In this document: positions 57,731 to 64,000 of the stretch, piece after piece
Numbering within the stretch: the stretch's first letter is position 1
Layout: every line of letters starts with the position of its first letter
Assembly: GCF_000960975.1 (NCBI RefSeq)
Contig: NZ_CP010803.1
Span: forward strand, 310,001 to 374,000
Reading direction: 5' to 3'
Source of the DNA: Martelella endophytica
GTDB taxonomy: Bacteria; Pseudomonadota; Alphaproteobacteria; Rhizobiales; Rhizobiaceae
Length of the DNA stretch: 64,000 nucleotides
Translations under genes and position numbers: made by a program
The notes under the pieces: generated by a model
Told to the model about the DNA's origin: nothing
Database searches by the model: none
Seen by the model: only the letters and a program-made list of their open reading frames with translations

Positions 57731-58383
57731 GCCGCATCCCTCGCCGCAAACACGACATCGCAATGCGCCGGGCACCAGCTCTTGCCGTCCTTCGCCGGCG
57801 CACCGCAGACCGGCACATCCGGCCCGTCCGCCGCATCGAAGGCCACGAGCGGAAACCGGCATTCATAGTTGCCGACCGACAGCATGGTCTTCGGTGCGGC
57901 ATCGGTGGCGACGAACTTCGAAAGGTCGCGGCCAGCGCCAGGCACATGCGAGGCCTTGGCGGGCAGCGCCAGACCGGCGAGCCGCGGCGAGGGTTTCGCC
58001 TGCTTGGCCTTCTGCGGCCGCTTCAACCCCTGAACCTTCTTTCGCGGAAACAGCTCCGGATGCGCGGCCATCATCTTCGTCACGCAGGAGGGGCTGCAGC
58101 CGAGCTGCCGTCCGATTTCCCGTGCCGAGCGCCGCTCGCCCTTCAGCCGCGCCGCCTGCGCAATCAGCGCATCGGTCCATTGAAACCGCGCAGAGGCAGA
58201 CACCGCTTCGGCCTCGGCTTGCTTCGCGGCCTGCGTCTCGGGCGGGAAAAGATCGCGGTTGCGCTTGGCGATCCCGGCAATGGCCGAGCGCGAGACGCCG
58301 AATTCTTCCGCAATCTCGGCATAGGAATGCCCCGCCCGCTTCATCTCCGCCGCTGCTGCCAGCCTTTCCGTCGCCCAGTTCAT
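57727..58383 (-). CDS. GcrA-like cell-cycle/transcription regulator with two HTH segments
   Basis: 218 residues. N-terminal HTH AAAEMKRAGHSYAEIAEEFG and a second TDALIAQAARLKGERRSARE with IGRQLGCSPSCVTKMM. The C-terminus has the GcrA pattern CRFPL, later CGAPAKDGKSWCPAHC. In Caulobacter GcrA binds sigma-70 and acts at GANTC-methylated promoters. A phage copy could redirect host RNA polymerase or time lysis to the cell cycle. Overlaps next genes by ATGA. Confidence 0.75.
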   Translation of the reverse strand: MNWATERLAAAAEMKRAGHSYAEIAEEFGVSRSAIAGIAKRNRDLFPPETQAAKQAEAEAVSASARFQWTDALIAQAARLKGERRSAREIGRQLGCSPSCVTKMMAAHPELFPRKKVQGLKRPQKAKQAKPSPRLAGLALPAKASHVPGAGRDLSKFVATDAAPKTMLSVGNYECRFPLVAFDAADGPDVPVCGAPAKDGKSWCPAHCDVVFAARDAA

Positions 58384-58655
58384 ACCGCCACCCCGCAGGT
58401 GAAAGGCACGTCCTGAAAGTCATTACCGCCGCAGGCCTCGCAGTAATTGTAGCCGCACGCATCGACGAGCCGGCAGGTCGGCTTGGCCGCCGCCTTTCCC
58501 TCGTGGAATATGCGCGCGCGGCGCACCGGCCGGGCAACCTGAAGCCGCTCGGCGCTGCGCCAGTCGCGGCCGCTCTCGATCGACCAGCGCGCCAGCAGGT
58601 CGACGGTCGTGTCGGGTCCGTGCGAAATCAGCCAGGAGGCAAGGCTCATGCTCAA
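58380..58655 (-). CDS. Small phage protein with C-terminal cysteines
   Basis: 91 residues: MSMSLASWLISHGPDTTVDL, ARPVRRARIFHEGKAAAKPT and a C-terminal C-x(5)-C-x(4)-C-x-x-C set (CRLVDACGYNYCEACGGN) which may bind zinc. No known family. In the overlapping early operon. Confidence 0.6.
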   Translation of the reverse strand: MSMSLASWLISHGPDTTVDLLARWSIESGRDWRSAERLQVARPVRRARIFHEGKAAAKPTCRLVDACGYNYCEACGGNDFQDVPFTCGVAV

Positions 58656-59107
58656 ACTCTCCCCATGATCTGGAACAGCGCCCGCATCAGCCGGTCGAAG
58701 TCACGCAGGATCGCGCGGCGCTCGCCCTCGTCGACCTTCCCGTCATCGGAAAGCGCCTCATGCATGCGGGACTGAAAGCTGGAAAAGGCGACGCCCACGG
58801 TCGTCACGTCGCGATAGTCGAGCCCCTGCGCGGGATCCTCGGCGTCTTCGGGTACCAGGCGAAAGCCCTGCGCTGCCGCAAGCGCCGCCGCGATGATCGG
58901 CGAGCCGGCCTCCCGGTCGGCCTCAAGCGCGACATCGAGCGGAATGTAGGTGTCCTGATGATCCTCGGAGGCAAGCCCGTATTTGGAAAGCTGCCCTTCG
59001 GAAACGCGGGTTGTCAGCGAAAGCGCGTCGCCACCGCCGGCGGCTTTCACCGCCCGCCGCGTCGCCGCCTTCAGCTTTCTGCCGTCTTCGTCCGAAATCG
59101 CGCGCAA
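58652..59107 (-). CDS. Phage regulatory protein, CII-like
   Basis: 151 residues. AATRRAVKAAGGGDALSLTT then RVSEGQLSKYGLASEDHQDT and YIPLDVALEADREAGSPII are like the regulatory proteins of CII type, with a helix-turn-helix-like first part. Near the repressor region it probably controls a phage promoter. The family call is moderately secure; function unproven. Confidence 0.6.
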   Translation of the reverse strand: MRAISDEDGRKLKAATRRAVKAAGGGDALSLTTRVSEGQLSKYGLASEDHQDTYIPLDVALEADREAGSPIIAAALAAAQGFRLVPEDAEDPAQGLDYRDVTTVGVAFSSFQSRMHEALSDDGKVDEGERRAILRDFDRLMRALFQIMGRV

Positions 59108-59345
59108 GGAACCGTCTCCCGTCAGGTCAAGGAAGTCTTTTTGGAAAACTCTTCGGTGATTGCCGCCTTACGCGGCGATAGCGTCGGGCCATCGAAACAC
59201 GGAGACGGCCAGCATGAAGAACCACTCGAAAGCATCCCCGCCCGCCCGGAAGACGCGGACAGGCGGGGACACGGCCGCGCATCTCCCACGGGCGGGGAGG
59301 AGGAACGCCCGATGCGCGGCAGGCAAATGGTCGAAACGCGTGGCG

Positions 59346-59513
59346 TCATTCCCGCCCCCGCGTCATCTCGTCGATCCCCATGCGAAAGCCGCCGATGAAT
59401 TCGCGCACCGACCACACCAGCCAGATCGCGCCAATGGCGAAGGCGGCATAAGGCCAGTGCATCGGCATCAGAAAAGCCCACGCCATCAGGGCGATCGTGA
59501 CACGGACCATCAT
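59346..59513 (-). CDS. Small membrane protein
   Basis: 55 residues (MMVRVTIALMAWAFLMPMHW), one or two membrane segments up to WLVWSVREFIGG and a charged end. Overlaps the Cro-like gene by 4 bp. Function unknown; a holin-like or exclusion role is possible. The 238 bp downstream (59108-59345) hold only a GC-rich stretch with no clear gene. Confidence 0.6.
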   Translation of the reverse strand: MMVRVTIALMAWAFLMPMHWPYAAFAIGAIWLVWSVREFIGGFRMGIDEMTRGRE

Positions 59514-59725
59514 TCGGCGGCCTCCTGCGAGCCTTCCGGAATGTCGCCGTAGATGTCTGGACGGAGAAGGTGCCGGGAAATCCCGGTTCTCGCCTCGATC
59601 GCGAGAACGCGCGTAGGCGGCACGACCTTCCACTGAGAGATGGCGGACGGCTGAAGATTGAGCTGCATCGCAAGGGCGACGCGGCGTCCACGTTCAGCAT
59701 TGAGATATGCGAGCAGGTGTTCCAT
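59510..59725 (-). CDS. Cro/YdaS-type repressor
   Basis: 71 residues: MEHLLAYLNAERGRRVALAM, QLNLQPSAISQWKVVPPTRV and LAIEARTGISRHLLRPDIYG, with the HTH in the middle. This is the Cro/YdaS family, the first gene of the early minus operon. The ATG is at the predicted transcription start, so the mRNA may be leaderless. It should compete with the CI-like protein for the operators at 59737-59774. Confidence 0.8.
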   Translation of the reverse strand: MEHLLAYLNAERGRRVALAMQLNLQPSAISQWKVVPPTRVLAIEARTGISRHLLRPDIYGDIPEGSQEAAE

Positions 59726-59732
59726 GCCCCAA

Positions 59733-59761
59733 AATATTCAGCACCACTGAAGTTAAGTCAA
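59733..59761 (-). promoter_or_regulatory. Early lytic promoter with operator in the spacer
   Basis: Minus strand: -35 TTGACT (59761-59756), 17-nt spacer, -10 AATATT (59738-59733). The inverted repeat TTCAG-CACCA-CTGAA (59737-59751) lies in the spacer and touches the -10. Transcription start is expected at 59726-59727, next to the Cro-like ATG at 59725. Confidence 0.7.
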
Positions 59762-59762
59762 G

Positions 59763-59774
59763 CTGAATTTTCAG
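59763..59774. promoter_or_regulatory. Second operator of the immunity region
   Basis: CTGAA-TT-TTCAG, the same half-sites as 59737-59751 in reversed order and closer spacing. Likely binding site for the Cro- or CI-like repressor. Confidence 0.55.
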
Positions 59775-59818
59775 TCGGGTCGAATGGCGCCGTTTTTAAG
59801 GTGAGCTAAAATCAGAGA

Positions 59819-60157
59819 ATGGAAACCGTAACCCCCAATTTCAAAAAAGAGCGGCCGCGCTATTTTTTCAAGGAATGGCGCAAACATAGAGGCCTCACGC
59901 AGGAAGAGCTCGCCTCACGCATCGGCGTGTCGGCCAGCAGCGTCTCGCAGTTGGAAAACGGCAAGCAGGGTTTCACAGATTCTACGCTTGAGGCCTACGC
60001 ATGGGCGCTCGGATGCAATCCAGGCGACCTCCTAATGCGCAACCCGCTTGAGGAAAATGCAATGTGGTCGATATGGGAAGACGCCATGAAGGCGGATCCT
60101 GCACGACAACAGCAGATCGTCGATTACGCCAGGTTTCTGCTCGGCAAGGCGAGCTGA
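59819..60157 (+). CDS. CI-like XRE-family repressor
   Basis: 112 residues. FKEWRKHRGLTQEELASRIG and VSASSVSQLENGKQGFTDST are a typical XRE helix-turn-helix, ending GNPGDLLMRNP-like (CNPGDLLMR); a helical C-terminus follows. No LexA-like protease domain, so it is not a self-cleaving repressor. A -10 TAAAAT at 59807-59812 puts transcription start at the ATG, suggesting a leaderless mRNA. It maintains lysogeny opposite the Cro-like gene. Confidence 0.8.
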   Translation: METVTPNFKKERPRYFFKEWRKHRGLTQEELASRIGVSASSVSQLENGKQGFTDSTLEAYAWALGCNPGDLLMRNPLEENAMWSIWEDAMKADPARQQQIVDYARFLLGKAS

Positions 60158-60197
60158 TCGAAACTCAGCCTGAAAGCATCGGCACGCAGTGTGCCGT

Positions 60198-60431
60198 CTA
60201 TCCGTCGCTGCTGGTAAATTCCCGACCAACAAGCATCAGCGGGATAGAGGCGAGCGAGATAAAACCGCCGCCCAATATGACCATTGCCGAAACAATCGGC
60301 GGCAAGTCTCCATAGGTTTGTCCGCTATTTTTCAGCGCTAGGTACCATCCGCCCGCGGTCACGATTGGTCCTAAAAACAAGCAGAAAACACCGAGAACCC
60401 CTTGCTCGGTAAAGTGCTGTTTTGTTTTCAT
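60198..60431 (-). CDS. Small two-segment membrane protein
   Basis: 77 residues starting MKTKQHFTEQGVLGVFCLFL (GGGGGA ribosome site 6 bases before 60431), with two membrane segments (LGVFCLFLGPIVTAGGWYLA and PPIVSAMVILGGGFISLASI). It is transcribed opposite the CI-like and early plus genes. A superinfection-exclusion role is possible. Confidence 0.65.
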   Translation of the reverse strand: MKTKQHFTEQGVLGVFCLFLGPIVTAGGWYLALKNSGQTYGDLPPIVSAMVILGGGFISLASIPLMLVGREFTSSDG

Positions 60432-60548
60432 ATGATCCCCCATTACTTTCCTGAAACATACCATTTCGTTGTGCGGCTTTCCACCACGAGCCTGCGGCTC
60501 TCTTTTGAACGTTCCGTCGCCGTAACTTAAGTGGTACTTATTTTTCGT

Positions 60549-60578
60549 TTGACATAAAATTTCAGCTGCACTTATATT
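60549..60578 (+). promoter_or_regulatory. Promoter of the plus-strand early operon
   Basis: -35 TTGACA (60549-60554), 18-nt spacer, -10 TATATT (60573-60578). A TTCAG half-site (60561-60565), as in the immunity operators, lies in the spacer, so the phage repressor may also control it. Confidence 0.75.
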
Positions 60579-60615
60579 CTCTTCTCATCAGGCCAATCCC
60601 CGAGCCTGAGACCCA

Positions 60616-60653
60616 GCCGCCGACAGCTCCCCCACCCCTCGGCTGTCGGCGGC
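60616..60653 (+). promoter_or_regulatory. Twelve-bp stem-loop in the 5' leader of the early operon
   Basis: Perfect stem GCCGCCGACAGC / GCTGTCGGCGGC with a 14-nt C-rich loop, 25 bp before the first start codon. No T tract, so not a plain terminator; may protect or regulate the mRNA. Confidence 0.6.
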
Positions 60654-60677
60654 CTTACCCCACGGGAAGGAAGAGCA

Positions 60678-60974
60678 ATGAAGCCGAGATATCTCTCCTA
60701 TTCGGAAGTTGGCCAACTGGGCGCCAAGGCCGTGGCTGCCGAGGATACGAAGCGCCGCGGTACGATCGAAGACGTCAGGGAGGCCTGCGGCGACGCCGAG
60801 GAGGTGCTCCGCAACTACCTGCGGGTCGCATGCCATAACATAGGCGCGGCCAACACGATCGCGCTCCTTCTCGACGAGGCTGAACGGCTCCAGCCACAGG
60901 GCCCGGCGATAGCGAATGCAGCTTTCGCAAACCTGGGCATTCCGCCATCAGGCGGCTCGTCCGGCCGCAACTGA
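60678..60974 (+). CDS. Small phage protein
   Basis: 98 residues: MKPRYLSYSEVGQLGAKAVA, AEEVLRNYLRVACHNIGAAN and TIALLLDEAERLQPQGP; helical, no known motif. AGGAAGAG precedes the ATG. First gene after the strong promoter. Function unknown. Confidence 0.65.
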   Translation: MKPRYLSYSEVGQLGAKAVAAEDTKRRGTIEDVREACGDAEEVLRNYLRVACHNIGAANTIALLLDEAERLQPQGPAIANAAFANLGIPPSGGSSGRN

Positions 60975-60977
60975 CCC

Positions 60978-61030
60978 CCGTTCCGCTCCGGTGTCCGGCT
61001 CCCCGCGAGCCGGCATCCCGAACGGAACGG
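60978..61030 (+). promoter_or_regulatory. Nested stem-loop overlapping the ribosome site of the next gene
   Basis: Outer stem CCGTTCCG / CGGAACGG, inner stem CCGGCT / AGCCGG. The last two G of the outer arm are the first two of the GGAGG ribosome site (61029-61033) of the gene at 61040, so folding should lower its translation. Confidence 0.5.
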
Positions 61031-61039
61031 AGGTTCGCC

Positions 61040-61663
61040 ATGACCTGCAATTGCATTGAAACCTTTGATGATCTCCTGAAGGACAGGAACACTCGGATCG
61101 CGCCGGACCTGTTTTTCGGCTGGGTCGACGACGCGCGCCCGCACATTGCCACCGAACAGATCGAAACCGGCAGGGGCAAGAAGAAGGCCATCACGGTCGT
61201 CGCCAGTCATTGCCCGTTCTGCGGCATGAAGTACCGCGGCAAAGAAGAACCAGAAGAGCCCGTATGGCAATGGTGGTACGGCAGTTGCACCGAACGAATG
61301 TCCGGTCCCGCCGCAACGCGCGAGGCCGCCATCGAAGAGGGCCGCCGTGAGTTTGGCAACAGGCCCTTCACCATCCTCGAAGCCGTCAAGGCCGAACCCA
61401 GCCTACCGGATGCCGACGACATCCTCGACCTGTTCTGCATTCAAAATGAAGACCTCGCCGATCCGGAAGGCGACGGCTACGGATACGACATCGGCGGGTC
61501 CGCAGAACAGCGGGCGGCACTGACCACGCGCCTGCACGATGTCCTTTCCGACTGGATGACCTGCCACGAGGCATGGCCGTCTGTCTGGATGTTCGGCCAG
61601 ATGCGCAACGAGGAGACGATCAACGCCGGGGAAGATACGGCGCCGAAAGGCGGTGACGCATGA
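61040..61663 (+). CDS. Phage protein with zinc-binding cysteines
   Basis: 207 residues: MTCNCIETFDDLLKDRNTRI, SHCPFCGMKYRGKEEPEEPV (zinc pair), later LSDWMTCHEAWPSVWMFG. Acidic middle. I do not recognise the family. Overlaps the next gene by ATGA. Confidence 0.65.
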   Translation: MTCNCIETFDDLLKDRNTRIAPDLFFGWVDDARPHIATEQIETGRGKKKAITVVASHCPFCGMKYRGKEEPEEPVWQWWYGSCTERMSGPAATREAAIEEGRREFGNRPFTILEAVKAEPSLPDADDILDLFCIQNEDLADPEGDGYGYDIGGSAEQRAALTTRLHDVLSDWMTCHEAWPSVWMFGQMRNEETINAGEDTAPKGGDA

Positions 61664-61911
61664 AACACTACGTCGCTGTCATCCACAGCTGGTTCATATC
61701 GAGCAAAGGCTTTGAAGTATTCGACATCGACGCCGAAAATGAAGAAGCGGCTTGGTCTGTGGCAAAATCCAGATGCTACGACGCTGATAGCACCTTCAAT
61801 CATGCGGCGGTGACAGTTATCGAGATTGGCCCGGATGAACGATCCGGAAGTTCTCTGCGCCTTACGTGGAAAGAGCGCATTTCTGGAAAACTGGAAAGGC
61901 GGCGAACATGA
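61660..61911 (+). CDS. Small phage protein
   Basis: 83 residues: MKHYVAVIHSWFISSKGFEV, DIDAENEEAAWSVAKSRCYD and AAVTVIEIGPDERSG; compact alpha/beta. Function unknown. Overlaps both neighbours. Confidence 0.65.
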   Translation: MKHYVAVIHSWFISSKGFEVFDIDAENEEAAWSVAKSRCYDADSTFNHAAVTVIEIGPDERSGSSLRLTWKERISGKLERRRT

Positions 61912-62063
61912 CCGCCCGCCACCCTCTTACCCACGCCGATTGCGCCGCCATGCGCCGCGCCACTTGGCCGGCCCTCATCGTCGGCGCAGCCATCCTTGCG
62001 ACCCTCACCGCCTGCCAGCTCCTCGCCCTTGAGGCGACGCTGGCGGCGGCGGCCGGAGTGTAA
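61908..62063 (+). CDS. Small membrane protein
   Basis: 51 residues with one membrane segment (WPALIVGAAILATLTACQLL). Start at 61908 overlaps the upstream stop (ATGA). Function unknown. Confidence 0.55.
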   Translation: MTARHPLTHADCAAMRRATWPALIVGAAILATLTACQLLALEATLAAAAGV

Positions 62064-62067
62064 CGCC

Positions 62068-62283
62068 ATGGATGCCATCGTCGCACTGGTTTCGACCCTC
62101 TCCGCCTTCGCCCAGTCGGCTGCCTTCATCATCGGCAGCATCGTCTTCGGCGCCCTCTACATCGTGGCCGTCATTGCCGTGACGGCCGTGGTGTTCCGCC
62201 TCTTCAGCCGGCGCACCCAAAAGGCCCGCCGCCTCCCCACCACAAAACACGCTGTTCATCCGGACGGACTGGAGAAAGACTGA
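62068..62283 (+). CDS. Small membrane protein
   Basis: 71 residues with hydrophobic stretches (IVALVSTLSAFAQSAAFIIG and FGALYIVAVIAVTAVVFRLF) and a basic tail. Starts 4 bp after the preceding stop and overlaps the HD gene. Function unknown. Confidence 0.6.
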   Translation: MDAIVALVSTLSAFAQSAAFIIGSIVFGALYIVAVIAVTAVVFRLFSRRTQKARRLPTTKHAVHPDGLEKD

Positions 62284-62933
62284 TGCGCCTTGCCGAAAAA
62301 CCTGTCTACGCTTTCCGTCCCGACGGTTCCGTCATGGACCTCGCCGCGCCCGACCCCGCCGAAATCCGCTTTGGCGAGATCGCGTCCGGGCTGTCGAAGA
62401 TCGCCCGTTTCAACGGCACCAATTCCGGCCTTGCCTATGTGGTGTCGCAGCATTCGGTCATGGGCGCCGAGGCGATCCTTCAGGAAGGCGGCGATGAACT
62501 GACCGCAGCGCTCTTTCTGCTGCATGACGCCCACGAACACCTGATCGGCGACATCACCCGGACGACCGAAAAGCTCATCGCTGGCGTGCTCTCATCCATG
62601 CCGGAAAACCCGAGCTTGGCCTTTCGGTACGCGATCGAGAAGATCAAGCGCAAGTGGGATGAGGCTATCTACTTCGCAGCCGGCCTGCCGCTTCCCGAAA
62701 ACTGGACGGCCCGCCAGACGATGACGGTCGCGGCCATGGACAACCGCATGCTGCATGCCGAGGTCGCGGCCCTCTTCGGTGAACACGCCGCCCGTAACAT
62801 GGCCAGCGGAGACAGGCGCCCGCCGAAGACGCGCGGCGCCATCACCCCTTGGCCGGCGATGAAGGCCGAGGAACGGTTCAACGAGATGCTAAGTCAGCTG
62901 CCGATCCAGTCGGCCTTCGCTGCAGGCGCTTGA
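62283..62933 (+). CDS. HD-domain phosphohydrolase (YfbR-like)
   Basis: 216 residues. AYVVSQHSVMGAEAIL gives the first His, LFLLHDAHEHLIGDITR the HD pair and a later acidic region near AAMDNRMLHAEVAALFG. Matches phage HD hydrolases related to 5'-deoxynucleotidases; probably adjusts dNTP pools. Next gene is ssb. Confidence 0.85.
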   Translation: MRLAEKPVYAFRPDGSVMDLAAPDPAEIRFGEIASGLSKIARFNGTNSGLAYVVSQHSVMGAEAILQEGGDELTAALFLLHDAHEHLIGDITRTTEKLIAGVLSSMPENPSLAFRYAIEKIKRKWDEAIYFAAGLPLPENWTARQTMTVAAMDNRMLHAEVAALFGEHAARNMASGDRRPPKTRGAITPWPAMKAEERFNEMLSQLPIQSAFAAGA

Positions 62934-62944
62934 GGGAGGGCGAT

Positions 62945-63412
62945 ATGGCAGGTTCCGTCAACAAGGTCATCCTCATCGGCCACCTCGGCCGCGATCCCGA
63001 CATCCGCACAACGCAGGACGGCCGCAAGATCGCCAGCCTGTCGCTCGCCACCTCCGAAAGCTGGCGCGACAGGAACTCCGGCGAGCGCAAGGAACGCACC
63101 GAGTGGCACCGCATCGTCATCTTCTCGGAACCGCTGGCGAAGGTCGCCGAGCAATTCCTGAAGAAGGGCGCGAAAGTCTACATCGAGGGCCAGCTCCAGA
63201 CCCGCAAATACCAGGGCAATGACGGCCAGGACCGCTACACGACCGAGGTCGTGCTGAACGGCTTCAACGCCACGCTCCAGATGCTCGACGGCAATGGCGG
63301 CAACCGCCCGCCGCCTGCCGACGATCCCGGCAGTTACGGCCGCGATACGAGCCGCGACACGCCGCGCGACATCCCGTCCCGCAACGATCTCGACGACGAC
63401 ATCCCGTTTTGA
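62945..63412 (+). CDS. ssb: Single-stranded DNA-binding protein
   Basis: 155 residues. [60 protein letters not shown] and [20 protein letters not shown] form the OB fold; a G/P/D-rich linker and the acidic tip DDDIPF for partner binding follow. Likely for phage replication. Confidence 0.95.
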   Translation: MAGSVNKVILIGHLGRDPDIRTTQDGRKIASLSLATSESWRDRNSGERKERTEWHRIVIFSEPLAKVAEQFLKKGAKVYIEGQLQTRKYQGNDGQDRYTTEVVLNGFNATLQMLDGNGGNRPPPADDPGSYGRDTSRDTPRDIPSRNDLDDDIPF

Positions 63413-63423
63413 GGAGAAGCACC

Positions 63424-63687
63424 ATGTCAGATGCACACAGCATTGCCCGCGACCAGCTGAAGTCCTTCGTCGAGCGCATCGAGCGCCTCGAGGAGGAAAA
63501 GAAGACGATCGCCGACGACATCAGCGATGTCTACGCCGAAGCCAAGGGCACCGGCTTCGACACAAAAGCCCTGAAGCGCATCATCGCGCTGCGCAAGAAG
63601 GATGAACAGGAGCGCATGGAGGAAGAGGCCGTTCTCGACACCTACATGATCGCGCTCGGCATGCTCGCCGCGCCGGAGGATGAGTGA
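63424..63687 (+). CDS. DUF2312 / GapR-like nucleoid-associated protein
   Basis: 87 residues. [40 protein letters not shown] and [20 protein letters not shown] follow the GapR/UPF0335 family, which in Caulobacter clamps overtwisted DNA and aids replication. A phage copy may support phage replication. Overlaps the next gene. Confidence 0.88.
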   Translation: MSDAHSIARDQLKSFVERIERLEEEKKTIADDISDVYAEAKGTGFDTKALKRIIALRKKDEQERMEEEAVLDTYMIALGMLAAPEDE

Positions 63688-63986
63688 TGGCCAGAGAAGT
63701 AACGCGGGTCTTCCACTTTGATGTCGAGATTGATCGTGAGGACGTGCTCGAAGCGCTTTCGGACGAAGATATTCGGCAGGAATGCGCCCGTAGACAACTC
63801 AGCGCGATCGATGACGCCGGACAAGACATCGAGCAGCTCGCGCGCCTGATTGCACGCGGAGAGACCGAGGACGCCCTTAAGCTTCTGCAAAAGCTTGCCC
63901 CCCCCTATGCCGATCTCATTTCCCCGGCATCGCTCATGCGCATCGAGGCGCTTCACCAGAAGGACATGCTTAATGTTCAAAGCTGA
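63687..63986 (+). CDS. Small phage protein
   Basis: 99 residues: [40 protein letters not shown] and LARLIARGETEDALKLLQKL. Acidic, helical; function unknown. ATG overlaps the upstream TGA. Confidence 0.65.
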   Translation: MAREVTRVFHFDVEIDREDVLEALSDEDIRQECARRQLSAIDDAGQDIEQLARLIARGETEDALKLLQKLAPPYADLISPASLMRIEALHQKDMLNVQS

Positions 63987-64000
63987 GAAATCCGCACTGC
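63973..64000 (+). CDS. Possible start of the next phage gene (partial)
   Basis: ATG at 63973 opens a frame reading MFKAEKSAL to the end, overlapping the preceding gene as others do here. Too short for a family call. Confidence 0.35.

Larger units (their letters stand above)
23300..64000. mobile_element. Siphovirus-type prophage (right end off window)
   Basis: Contiguous phage gene set: lysogenic cargo, lysis, tail, head and packaging genes, replication genes, a divergent repressor pair and early plus-strand genes. The left border is placed between the truncated tRNA-Pro and the first phage-like gene at 23413; exact attL is not proven. No integrase or excisionase is found up to 64000, so the element continues to the right. 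All head, tail and lysis functions look intact, so it may be inducible. Confidence 0.9.

Noticed and set aside
59108..59345. Short frames on both strands between the CII-like and membrane protein genes
   Set aside because: Low-complexity, P/R-rich translations without ribosome sites; no support for a gene.
59510..60157. A toxin-antitoxin pair at the divergent HTH genes
   Set aside because: YdaS-type proteins are sometimes called toxins, but here it faces a CI-like repressor with shared operators at the head of the lytic operon, which fits a phage switch better.
60432..64000. Integrase or excisionase gene among the plus-strand genes
   Set aside because: None of the products has tyrosine or serine recombinase motifs; it must lie outside the window if present.

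Overview
The window is the chromosome of an alphaproteobacterium of the Hyphomicrobiales, most likely Rhizobiaceae or a close relative, running into a large integrated siphovirus-type prophage. Evidence for the host is the gltB-ybjQ-gltD cluster, cpdR beside an N-formylglutamate amidohydrolase and tRNA-Val, an alpha-r8/MmgR small RNA, an RpoH-type promoter plus ROSE-like leader before an hsp20 gene, and an alphaproteobacterial GTTC-N7-GTTC SOS box. No genus-level marker is present, so I do not name a genus.

Host part, 1 to about 23.3 kb. From the left: the end of a LacI-regulated sugar ABC importer operon (regulator, binding protein, first permease) with two identical 14-bp operators; a GNAT acetyltransferase; kdsD, a small esterase-like hydrolase and galU (sugar-phosphate and envelope precursor genes); the glutamate synthase operon gltB-ybjQ-gltD, all on the minus strand. 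On the plus strand follow a threonine aldolase and a four-gene bufferin-type operon (DUF2282 precursor, MNIO/DUF692 enzyme, DUF2063 partner, DoxX membrane protein), which should make a modified, copper-binding cysteine peptide. Then come hsp20 with a probable RNA thermometer, an alpha/beta hydrolase, hisN, the sRNA mmgR, an N-formylglutamate amidohydrolase, cpdR and tRNA-Val(GAC). A tRNA-Pro(GGG) gene that stops after its anticodon arm marks the transition to the prophage.

Prophage, about 23.3 kb to beyond 64.0 kb. The left edge carries likely lysogenic cargo: an SOS box between two divergent zinc-ribbon genes, an SRAP/YedK peptidase, and a low-GC SDH-family Clp-fold protease with a small overlapping partner. 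The minus-strand late block (26.2-49.2 kb) reads, in transcription order: HNH endonuclease, small and large terminase, HK97 portal, ClpP-like protease, capsid, a small protein, an uncharacterised protein without a normal start codon, head-tail connector, glycosyltransferase, methyltransferase, head closure, gp10-like and DUF3168 proteins, a small protein, tail tube, tail chaperone, tape measure, minor tail proteins, J-like tip protein, tail fibre with SGNH-like features, amidase endolysin, holin-like protein, overlapping Rz/Rz1 spanins and a DUF1515-like protein. A plus-strand lipoprotein gene sits as a moron inside this block.

The minus-strand early block (49.4-59.7 kb) carries a conserved protein, an SF3 helicase/P4-type primase, a CHC2/TOPRIM primase, a C5 DNA methyltransferase with about ten internal repeats, small genes, an HNH protein, a GcrA-like regulator, a CII-like regulator and a Cro/YdaS-like repressor. 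It starts at a divergent immunity region (59726-59818) facing a CI-like XRE repressor. The plus-strand block (60.7-64.0 kb) encodes small proteins, an HD phosphohydrolase, SSB and a GapR-like DUF2312 protein, and continues off the window. No integrase is visible; it probably lies past 64 kb, so the prophage's right end and attR are not in view.
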